Positions 23,401 through 35,400 of a stretch of 64,000 nt of DNA are shown one piece after another. The first letter of the stretch is position 1, and each line of letters starts with the position of its first letter. Source of the stretch: Elephas maximus indicus (Eukaryota > Chordata > Mammalia > Proboscidea > Elephantidae); assembly GCF_024166365.1 (NCBI RefSeq), contig NC_064821.1:48325093-48389092 (forward strand), read 5' to 3'. A program made the translations under genes and the position numbers. Under the pieces are notes generated by a model. It had not been told where the DNA came from, made no database searches, and worked only from the letters and a program-made list of their open reading frames with translations.

Positions 23401-26400
23401 AAGGCTGACAACAGCTGTGGGACAAATATATATATATTTAAATATCCAAGAATACATTTTCATAGACTCCAGAAAAGCTTAAAGGCCCGTGTTCAGTGGA
23501 AAAAGGCCAAGGCACTGGGCCTCTTGTGTTCAGTGGAAAAAGGCCAAGGCACTGTGCCTCTTGTGTTCAGTGGAAAAAGGCCAAGGCACTGGGCCTCTTG
23601 TGTTCAGTGGAAAAAGGCCAAGGCACTGGGCCTCTCGTGTTCAGTGGACAAAGCAACACACACATTCTCTCTTTTTCAAAATTATTTTATTTTATTTTTG
23701 TTGTTGTTGAGACTATACACAGCAGAACATACACAAATTCAGCAATTTCTACATGTACAATCCGGTGACATTAATTACATTCTTCAGGTTGTGCAACTAT
23801 TCTCACCCTCCTTTTCCAAATTGTTCTTCCCCTATCAACATAAAATCACTACTCCCTAAGGTTCCTATCTAATTTTTCAAGTCACTGTTGTCAAGTTGAT
23901 CCCATATAGGCAGTTCTTAAAACAACACAATGCTCAAGGTAGACATTCTTTACTAATTAAGCTCAACTGTTGTTTGGTTTAAAGAAGACTTCAGGGGATA
24001 GTTTTGGTTTCAGGTTTCAAGATTATCTCAGGACAATAGTTTCAGGGGTTCATTCAGCCCCCATGGCTCCAGAAAGTCTAAATTTCATGAGAATGTTAAA
24101 TTCTCTTCTTCATTTTCCCCCTTTTGACCAGGATTCTTCAAGAGAATCTTTAATCAAAATGTTTAGTAATGGTAGCCGGGCAACACTGTTCTCTTAATAC
24201 TTAACTACCTGCCGCTCCATCTATTAAGTTCCTTGAGAGTGGAGACAATCTCTCATTCATCTTTCTCCCACAATACCAGGCACAGAACTTGGCATAGAGT
24301 AGGTGCTTAAAAATGTTCATTGTATTTGAAGGGAAAAGACTGGTACATAAAAGGATAAATCCTCAAATAGGCCACCATGTGGGCCTCAGGATTCAGAGCA
24401 GGTTTTGATCTTTGAAGGCTGTGGGGAAGGCTGGCATGCCCTTTTTTCCCTTTTTTTTTTTAACTTTCATTTTGAAATCGTTTTCTACTTGCAGAAAAGA
24501 AAAGTTGCAAAAATAGCACAGAGTTCCCATATTCAGGGGATATTCCCTAATATTCATATCTTATAACCATAGTATAATTATTATCAAACCCCAGAGTTAA
24601 CATTGATACAACATTATTGACTAATCCACACGCCTTATTTGAATTTCATCACTTTTCCCATTTGTGGCCTTTTTCTGGTCCAGGATTGAATCCAGGTCCC
24701 CACACTGCATTTAGTTGTCATATTTCCCAAGTCTCCTCCAATCTTTGCCAGTTCCTCAATCTTTTTTTGGCCTTCATGACCTTGCCACATTGGTGGTTGT
24801 ATCTTGAGCGCAGAAAATGCTCAGATCATGTTGTTTTTGTGGTCTGAGAAGAGGTCAGCTTAATTGATTGCCCGTGAGGGGGATGCAATGTCTCCTGAAA
24901 GTCAATTTTCAGAATCTGGAAGGTGGCTCATCAGGTTGATATTTGGGGACAAATACCTCAGTGTCACCTTTTCAAAGACACAGTGACAAGCTCAGAGTTG
25001 TTATCCTTCTCCAGGCTGCCTGCAATGTCCTGTGGATGTCACTTGAGAATTGAGAAATTCTGTCTCTGGAGGATTGTGTTTTGGGAAAACATCATTGTCA
25101 GCATCCCTATTCTTGTCCATGTGGTGCTAACTGTTCACTGGGGAAGCCCTGGCCTGGGTCCTGAGCTCCCTAATCCCCCAATCAGCTCCCTGCACAGCTG
25201 ATTCTACACATCTCTTTTTAAAGGTGCTTCCATTTTTTTCATATGACTGTTGATTTTGAGGCTGACCACATCCTACAGAGCCCTAGTGGTACAATGATCA
25301 GGCGTTTGGCTGCTAACTGAAAGGTCAGTGGTTCGAACCCACCAGCGGCTCTGTGGGAGAAGACTGTTAATCTGTTCCAATAAAGATTACAGCCCAGGAA
25401 ACCCTATGAGGCAGTACTACTCTGTCACGTGGGGTCAGTATGAGTTGGAATTAACTTGTTGGCACCCAGCAACAACATCCTAAGCACTAAATACAAAGCA
25501 ACTCCACCAACAGAGGGCACGTTCAAGTCTTCAAGGCAAGATTCCTGCCTTATGGCATATCATGTTATGAATTTAATCATAGCTTCCCACTCCTTTAGAC
25601 AATTTGGAAGGAAAAAAGGGCATCTGACAGACATCAAATACCTAATATTTGCTTTTTAAGAAAATGTATTTGTTTATAACCATCTTAGTTACCTAGTGCT
25701 GCTATAACAGAAATACCACACATGGGTGGCTTTAAAGAACAGAATTTATTTTCTTGTAGTTCTAGCGGACAGAAGTGCAAATTCAGGGCATGGCTCTAGG
25801 GATAGATCCTTCCTTGTTGATTTCAACTTCTGGTAGCTCCCAGCAATCTTTGGCGTTCCTGGGCTGATAGATGCATCTGTCTCCAACATCGGTCTTCCTC
25901 TTCCCCCATTTGTGTCTTGGTCTGTTCTGCTCTTTTTATAAGCAAAAGTGATTACGTTTAGGACCCACTCTACTCTAATGTGGCCTGGAATGACCACGTT
26001 AACATAACAAAAGAAAACCCCAATTTCCAAATAGGGTCTTCTTTACAGGTGTGGGGGCTAGTATTTCAACACATGTTTCGAGGAGACACAATTCAATCCA
26101 TAACATGAACCATCTTTGATGACTTTAAATAGAAAGACCTTGCCAGTAGGACAGATGCTGCCTGTCCCTTTCCATAATTTCATGAATATTTGCCTTAGTC
26201 ACTCTCTGAGTGTCACTCTCCACCTTTCCTTTTTGCCTAGCTCATTCCCAAAGATATAGATTTCCTTAGGGCCTGAGTCAGTGAAACCAACAAGTACAGT
26301 TGTCTGTCTGTAGTTCTTCTCTGATGTGACTGGTTGTAGGGCATGAGGCAGGAGGAAGCTAGGAGAATGATCCATTTTTTCTATCAGCAAGAGCCTAACA

Positions 26401-29400
26401 CCCATTGATGATCACAGTCAGTGTGCATAAATCCAAAACCAAGAATCTAATACCAATAGTGTATTCCCTAACTTGCTGTAGAGTGCAGTTTCTTCTTTGG
26501 AAGACAAAGTGAGCCATGTCACAGAGAAATGGGAAAAGTTCTGGATGGCGTCTAGATGCACATTTCATGGCCCAGCTTTTCCCCTGACTGATGACTAAGA
26601 GCAGTCTTCCCACCCCCTTGAGTCTATTTCCTTGTCCATAAAAGAAACTTGTTGAACCCCAGCAGGGATTACCTTCAAGTGGAGCTGGCTTTTAAATTGG
26701 GTTAGTTCTAGAAGGCTACATGGAATGAGGGTTTTAACCACATCACCAAGAGGAGAGCTTTCTCAATGTGGCCTTATAAACAGTACAATTCTGGGTAGTA
26801 AGATTTATCAAAATAGCCACAAAAGGCCCAACTTATTATTCTTACACTTTGCATAAATTCCAAATTTTGCCAGGGATGGAGAGTGGAGCTGTGAGTTTCT
26901 ACACTTATTGGCCATATTTTTTTTAAGGCTAGTAGGCTGGGACCTGCCATTCCATGGTCCTGCCCCTGACCTTCTGATGTTGGGCAGGAAGACGTGTGCT
27001 GAGAAGAGGTGCTTATCCCAGCCCAACATCATCATCGCCCAGTACCTGTCCTGACCTCACCCTGTGCCCTGAGTGCCAGCTACCTCCTCCCCACTGGTGG
27101 CCCTGCTCATGGCATTCTAAGCCAGTCTATAGTACTGGCTTGTCCTGGGAGTGGGCAAGTGGCAGGTGACCTGGGAGGTGACCCAATCACATCCCATTTT
27201 GCACCATTCCCGCTCTTGCTCTCTTTCCAGTGCAGATTAAGCTGCCTTCCACCATGCGCTTGGCAGCCTCTGATGACACCGAGTACATCGCTGAGCAGAT
27301 GCACTTCCACTGGGGTGGCGGGTCCTTGGAGATGAGCGGCTCCGAGCACACCATTGACGGGAGGAGGTTTATGATCGAGGTATCATGAAGACCGACTTTC
27401 CTTATTAAAACAGCTAAAAAGACTTTTTGTAATGATGACAGTCAAGTCATCTTGAGATCAAGTTTATTTTTCATTTATTCAGCAACTATTGGATTGATCA
27501 ACACTCTGTGTAAGGAGTACAGGCAGGGTCCCTGTCCCCATGGAATTCACAGCAAGGCAGGAGCTCAAAGCCATAGGGCGGGACCAGTCTCCGTGGTTTC
27601 AGCTGGACTTCTGCTTGTTAGATTTTCTGTCTGCCTTCTCACGCCTCAACTCCTCCTTAGGATGACTGCAGGTCTACAGTGGCCTCCTTGGGGGCAGGGG
27701 TGAGTCACATGGTGGGGTTCCCCTTATGGGACAAAGATCTCGGGATAATACAGAGGCTGTAGTCATTTAGCAGCTACTTCCTTCAAGAGATGGTTGCTCT
27801 GTGCCAGGCTGAGCTGGCTGCTGGAGATGTGGTCCCTGCCCTCACAGAGCTCAGAGTCGAGTGAGAAACTCATGGTCAAGTCCTCTACCCATGAGAGGGG
27901 ACACTTCTCTTAGACTTTTCTCAGAGCTGGACTCTTCCCTAATCTGAAGGGGGCCTCCCTGCCCATTTGTTCCCCACTAGAGTTTCCCATCTTCTGGCTC
28001 AATGTCTGGTTTGCCTCTCTCTGGCTGCTGTGTCTCTTGAAATGAGGTATTAGTTTTCTCCACCTGCCCATGGCCCCAGGAGACCAGGCTGTGAGGTTCC
28101 ATGGGGTGGTGGCTGCCCCATGAACATGGGCGGCCTGGTAGTTTCTGTTCTTTGGACCAGAAGGAACAAAATTCTCCTCTAGGTTCTTCGCATTCGGAAG
28201 GATAGTGTAGACTCCCCTCCCCCGCAGGACCCTGGCACCAAGGAGACAAGTATGAGTGCCCTCAAATGAATTCCCACGTGTCTCCACAGTCGGCTGTGGC
28301 CTCAGACAAGCGAAGCTACATTTTCTGCTGTTGGTCCCTAGCTCTTTGCTCCAGAAGGACAAAGACTCATTCCTACTTAACCCCCAGAGACCCCAGAGAA
28401 CCTGGTGGCGTCATATGATCCCTCTAGACTCTGCCAGTTTGTCTGCTGGGGAAGGAGTTAGGGGTCAGGGAAATGCTCTCGGGTTACAATCTTCCCAGAA
28501 TCCCAGTCAAACCCCTTCCATTCTTGGAGAATTTTATGGTCTTGGTAGATGGGGTTTGTAGCCCAGATGGAGGGAGATGAAGGCAAGAAGTTGTGTGCGG
28601 CAGTCTGAGGCCTTGGAAAAAGTGCTTTTCTTTTTTCTCCCCTTTCATGAAGTCTATATTAATTGCCATTGACATACCGTTTCTTGCCCCCACAGATTCA
28701 CGTTGTTCACTACAACTCTAAATACAAGAGCTACAATATAGCCAAAGATGCCCCTGATGGTTTGGCTGTAATAGCAGCCTTCTGTGAGGTAAGTCAAAAC
28801 TACGCATATGTGCCTGCATTTGAAGTTATCAGTTTATGTCCAAACATGGCATTAAGTCTAGATAAAGGGTCTTCCTTCCTAACCCTCTTCATTCTTCCCC
28901 GAGCTCACAATTCTTGGAGATCCTGACCTGATGGAGGATTGACCCCCTTTCCAGCCCTGTTCACAGTCACTGTGTTCCTCCTGTGTTATTAACCTCAGGG
29001 GCCTTGGAGGACTGGGAGAAGTGGGCTTAAAAGAGGTGTAATCACAAAAGAGTTGACTGGACACACCTGGAAACCCTGGTGGCGCAGTGGTTAAGAGTTA
29101 TGGCTGCTAACTAAAAGGTTGCAGTTCAAACCCACCAGGCGTTCTTTGGAAACCCTATGGGGCAGTTCTACTCTGTCATATAGGGTTGCTATGGGTCAGA
29201 ATTGACTCAATGGCAATGAGTTAGTTTTTTTTTTTTTTGACACACCTGGTCTGAAGGGCGAGAGAAAGTCCCATAACTTCATCAGACAAAGGAAACACCA
29301 CTGCATTTCTAAGAAAATCTGTTGGGGGGACTTCTGGCTACGGTAGTGAGAAGTGGTTGACAAATCCAATCCCCACAAAATAAGTATTAAGCTGGTAAAA

Positions 29401-32400
29401 TTGTCAAAAACAATCGTTTCAGCACTCTGGAAACTGACCAAAGGCAAACAACAAATTGAGAAGCATTTGTGAAAAATGACTAGAATTTTGAATAAGAACT
29501 ATGGGAGTATATGGCCTTCTTGCTTGAGGCTATTTCCGTCCCCACCCTAGCTTGGTCAGTAAGGTAGTTTTATCAGGACAGGGCTGATCACAAAAAAGCA
29601 ACTTCATTGCCAGAAGGGGCTGACTCGATTTGGGGTGAAAACTGGAACCCCACATGCCATGGCACTGTCAGCAACAAACAAACTCAGAAAACAAACAAGG
29701 AAAACTTGCAGCTCTGTTAATCTGAGGCTGTGATCCCAGTTGGGCTCAGTGGTGGACCAGGCAGAAATTGAATGAGGAGATTCTGGAAATGAGAGAACTA
29801 TGTAGTTTTTACAGGAGGGACTGGTGGAAAGTAAAACCTGAGACTGACTTGAGAACTGTCTGAACTTTGAATGTGTTTCTCAATCCACACACAGATCCAT
29901 CAGCAGAAGGTGGAAGTCTTAGGGGTTGAGGGGTTTCAGCATAACCTCTTTCTCAATCATTGGCTCACCATGAAGCTATGCTGACTCTAGGTGACCCCCA
30001 GGAAGCCAGGTTAAAATATAAAAATAAGTAAAAATGGAGCAGAGATATCAGTGGCTGGATACTACTGGGGAGACATATCTTGAAGATTAAGTCCAGGTGA
30101 GTTACTAAACAAATATACAAACAAAAAACCCTCAGGGGGAAAAAAAAAAAAATCAAGATCCAGGGTTGCCACCACATATTATCTAAAATGTCTAGTTTTC
30201 AAAAACAAAAAACTGGGGGCATGCAAAGAAATAGGAAAGTGTGAGCCATACTTAGGAAAAAAGGCAATCAATAGGAATGACTGAGTAGGCCCAGAGTGAT
30301 TTAGTAGGCAAGGTCTTCAAAACAACTATTATAAATATGTTCAAAAAATTGAAGGAAACTATGTTTTAATAATTAAAGGAAAATAAGACAATGACTTAAA
30401 AAAAAGGGGGAAGGTTGAATCTTGCTAAAGAAACAAACTATAAAAATGTACCAGATGGAAATTCTAGAGTTGAAAGTACAATTAAAAAAGAAAGAAAGAA
30501 AAAGTCACTAGATGGGCTCAAAGAAGATTTGAGACGGCAGAAGAATCACTGCATTTAAGGATAGGTTGAAGAAATCATCCAATCTGAAGTTCAGAGAAAA
30601 AAGACTGATGAAAAATGAACAAAGCCTTAGAGACTCATGGGGTATGCCAATAGATATGTAATGGGAGCCCCAGGAGAGGAGAGACATAAAGTAGCAGAAA
30701 AAAAAATAAAGAAATAATAGCTGAAAAATTCCTAAATTTGATGAAAAACATTAATCTACTGATCTAAGAAACTCAACAAACTCCAAGTCAGATAAGCACT
30801 TAGATACAACATAGTCAAAGTGCTGAAAGCCCAAAGACACAGAAATCTTAAAAGCAGCAAGAGAAAAAGGATTCGTTATGTACAGGGGAATGACAACGCA
30901 ATTAATGGCTGACTGCTCATCAGAAGCAAGTCATCAGAAGGCAGAGGAAAAACACATTCAAAGTGCTGGAAAAAAACCTGTCAACCAAGAATTCTATATC
31001 CAGCTAAACTATCCTTCAAAAAACATGAAGGCAAAATAAAGACATTTCCAGATTTTAAAAAACTGAGGTAATTTGTTGTTAGAAATACTAAAGGAAGTCT
31101 TTCTTGCTGAAAGGAAATTACACCAGACAGTAACTCAAAACCACAGAAAGAAATGAAGAGTACTGGAAATCGTAAATATAAAAAAATACAGTTATTTTTT
31201 CCTCCACTTACTTTCTTTAAAAAACATAAGATTGCTTAAAACATAATTAAAACACTGTATTGTTGGCCTTATAACATATGTAGATGTAATATACATGACA
31301 AAAATAGAAGAAAGGAGGGGGAAGAAACCAAGCTGTATTGGAGCGAAGTTACTATATTTTACTGGAATTAAGTTAGTATTAATTTGACGTAGATTATGAT
31401 AAATTACATTGTATATTGTAATCACTTGTGCAACCACTAATAATTGAAAATGCTTAAATCGTAGATGAAAAGTATTTGTTTAACAAAAAAGAAAGCAACA
31501 AAGCTGGAATAGAAGAACAAAAAAGTCATAAGACATATAGAAAGCAAACAACAAAACGACAGTCATAAATTCAAGAAAGTTTGAATTTATGCATAGTAGA
31601 AGAGGAACTTGAGGCTGAATCAACACTACTGACTGAAAAGAACCATTGAAAATAGACCTTTTTCACCAAAAGCTGCTTTTCTATCTTTCTAAAAATAAAC
31701 ATTCATACAAAAATTTAGGAATGGTGTGGCAGTGGGTGGAACTGGGGCAGTTTTGCCTTGAACATCTGGCTATCTTCTCCCCAAAGTCCCGAGGAGGAAG
31801 AAGGGAGCTCATGAGATCAAGCTACTTTCATCATAATGAACATGACTGTGACCAACACCGCACCAAACAAGCTCGTTGGGGTTTTTTTTTTTTTGCAGTG
31901 ACTTTGGCTACTCTCTACGGGCATCACCAGTTACTGAAAATCTCCTTTCCCTGGAAGCTTCAGGGAATGTCTCTCTTGAAGAGACTTAGGAGCCCGGAGA
32001 ATAACCAGGTGGTCTCCCCCCAACATAACTGAGGCATGCTGCCTCCTTGCTTTCAAGGCTTTGTCCAATCAGCTAGAAAACAAAACAGCTGGATTAGTGG
32101 GGACAGAGCTGGAGGTCTCTTCACTTATGTTAACTGCTGTGTATTTTTCCTACAGGTCCAGGACAATATTGAAAACACATATTACAGTGAGCTCATTTCC
32201 CAGTTGCAGAACATCAGGTATCCAGGTAAGGGAAGCCAACACGGTTGCAGGAGGGAAGAGGAATGAGCAGGAGGAATGAATGAAGTAAAAGGCAGGGGAG
32301 GATGCAGGGAAAAGGTAAAGCTGATGGGGAGGGTGGCAGATAAGCCCTGCCGGGGAGCACACCCGTCTCTGCCCAGTTTCTCTGTCATAAACTCTAGCTG

Positions 32401-35400
32401 TAGTGTGCCATGACTAAACTTCTGAATGGCTAGGGTTCCACTACCAACCCACTTGCCATTGAGTTGACTCTGGCTCATGGCAACCCTACATGTGTCAGAG
32501 TAGAGCTGTGCTCCATAAGGTTTTCAATGGCTGATTTTTTAGAAGTAGATCACCAAGGCTTTACTTCTGAGGCACCTCTGGGTGGATTCAAACCTCCAAC
32601 CTTTTGGTTAGCAGCTGAGCATGCTAACCGTTTACACCACCCAGGGACTCCACTAACTAGGGATTTCTTTAGTTAAGTGACGCTCACATCTGGCCCGAGC
32701 TGGCAATGATTACCTTATTTTAGAGTCAATTCTGGTTACTAAAGAGAGATGTTCTCCTTAGCTTCAAGCTGGGAAGTCTCAAAAGCAAAGCACCTCATCA
32801 TCCCGCCTAGACCCACAGACACTTGGGGGTGGTCTCCCCTTCCCTCTGTTCCCAGGAGCCAGATACCTCGCCAGAGCTACCACCCACTCTCAGGCACAAC
32901 CCTGACCCTGTAATCACCAAAAACTACGTCAGCTCTGAAGTCTTCACTTCATAGCCTCCCAGCTCAGGGACTTCAGTAGCCCCTTCTCATCCTCCACCAC
33001 CAGTAATTCCTCTGACCTGAGTCCTCCCACTCAAGGGCCTCCATATTCTCACTACTAGTCACCCCTAATATCCTTTCATTTCTCCTTACCTAGCCTAGAC
33101 TCCGGGGGTCATTAATATAACACTTCCCTACAAACACTCTCAAGCCTTCACCCTTCCACCCACAAACTCACCTGGTAGAGCCCCAAACCAACTCTTAAGT
33201 ACTCAGAACCTGGGGTCAAATAGCTGAATGTTGCGGGACAGAGAGGCCGCAAAAACGTGTGACTAGTATTACTTTTATGGGGTCACCATGACTCCATAGC
33301 AACTGAAACAAACAAAAATAAATATGAATAGATACTAATACTGCCTGGAAATCCTACCATATTAACTCTCGGCATTTGCTTTCCCCTCTCCAAAATTATT
33401 ATTTCACATTTTTTTCCTCCCTCCTGAAGCCCCCTCCCCCTGGCCCCAGCTCCTCCCTCATTGCTAATAACCTTGCCTCCCACTTTGCTGAGAAGGTGGA
33501 AGCAGCCAGTCAGAAACTCATTCATCTTCCTCCCATGTCTCCTGTTACAATGGATGAAAAATCCCTGCTCTTGTCGAAGACCAACCCTTCCTTCCACATG
33601 AGCACTGACGCTGTTCTCCAGGCCTTTTCTCCTGTTTTATATTCATTCTCTCTTGTATTGTTAATTTCCTATTCTTCCTCAATGGGGTCATTCCCCCAAG
33701 CATATCAGTCTAATATCCCCCACCTCAAATCATAAACACAACTATCTCTTGACCCTCACCAGACCCCCTGCTTCCACCCCACTCTTCCGATTCTTTTGAA
33801 AGAGTTGTGCTTCCTCACCCCATGCCACTCTAATCTGGCCCTACCACTCTGCTGAGCCTGTGAGGTTGCCCCTATTGGCCACTTTTCTACTCTTCTCTTA
33901 ATTGACCTCGCAGGTACCTCCATTATACCATACACCACAGCTTCCATCCTGGCCACACCCCACACCACCCATATAGCTGTTCTCTTGGCCTTTTTCTGGT
34001 TATTGTTCTAAACATCAATTTTGCCACAATTTTGTCCTTGCTTGGCATAAAAAAAAAAAAAAAAATTTTTTTTTTTTTTTTTTTTTGGCATAACCTCATT
34101 CAATGCCGAGGTTTAAAATTCTTCCAATAATAAAACAACTTAGAAATCTTTTGCTTATTCATGGTATTATGCAGACTTCATGGCCTTGGTTGAAGAAGCC
34201 TATATGTGTATATGTAAAAAACTACATCCTCTTTGCCATTAAAAAGTGCAAAAGTGTTCAGAGAAGATGCAGCAAAATCCAACTCAATTCCATGTTGCTT
34301 TGATATTCTCTTGCTGAGCTCAGAGGTAAGCGCCATTGACGTGAACAAGACAATAACTCTCTAGATGCAGTGACGGCTGCGGCTACTGCAGAGGCTTCAG
34401 ACACCCTGCAGAGGGCCCTCTCCCTACACACTGTGGAAGTATCTTCTCCCTACACCCCACCTGTAGCCAAGCTTGGTTCCCAGTGGACATAGCAAGAAGA
34501 ACTCAGAACCAGGCATTTGGACCTTGGCTTGGATCTGACTCTGCTTTTCTATCTACTCACCTCTAAATGTCCCCAAACTGAGACTTTCTGGTACATAGCC
34601 AGAAGCCTCAAGGGGTCATAATTTATTTCTTTTATTGATCATAAAATGTATCCTTTGTCTAATGATAATGATGATGATGGCAGTTATAAGTATTTCCCTA
34701 TGTTCTATACCAGCAACTTTATGAATATTATTCCCCTTTGCCCTCCCAGCGATCCTATTTATTCTCCTCATTTTAGAGACCAGGAAACAGCCTTGAAGGA
34801 GGTAAGCCCAGCCAAGGCCACTCAGCCAGAGGAGGCGTCTGGGCAGGTTCATCCCCAGAGTCTCTGCTCTTAATCCCTTCCGGGAAGCAGCAAACTGGGA
34901 AAATGTTTCCCAATGATCAGCTTCTAGGTTGTTCTGCTTAAATCAGGAGATTCAAATGTGGTGAAGTCTGAGCCTGTGCTCCCTAACATTCCTTTTTCCT
35001 CCTGTCCCCTGGGTTAGGACAAAGCACAACCCTGGCTGGCCTTGACATTAAGGACATGCTGCCCGAGAACCTCCATGACTACTATACCTACTTGGGCTCA
35101 CTCACCACTCCTCCCTGTACTGAGAACGTCCTCTGGTTTGTGCTGGCAGAGCCCGTCAGGCTCTCCAGTGCACAGGTATGTGTGGCATTGCTTTCCCAAA
35201 GTCTCCCCTTGGACCACCTGGTTAATAAGAGTGCTCTCTGAAATCTCACCTGATATCAATACCTGGGGCTCCTCTGGCATTTGCCATCCACAGGGATACT
35301 TGTGCCTCACCTATATTGCCATGTGGTGGTCTTACTAGTGCTAGGCAGTGCTAGGATGGGGAAACTGAGGCATCAAGGAATCCAAGGAACTTAAGAGTTG

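Noticed and set aside
23489-23655. CRISPR-like direct repeats
   Set aside because: Units abut without spacers, in a mammalian intron; it is a minisatellite.
23362-23859. 165-codon ORF and two overlapping ORFs in CA6 intron 2
   Set aside because: They are produced by the 37-bp minisatellite rotating through frames and by flanking repeat sequence.
33376-33735. 119-codon ORF in CA6 intron 5 as an alternative exon
   Set aside because: It matches an ancient L2 LINE reading frame; no consensus splice borders.
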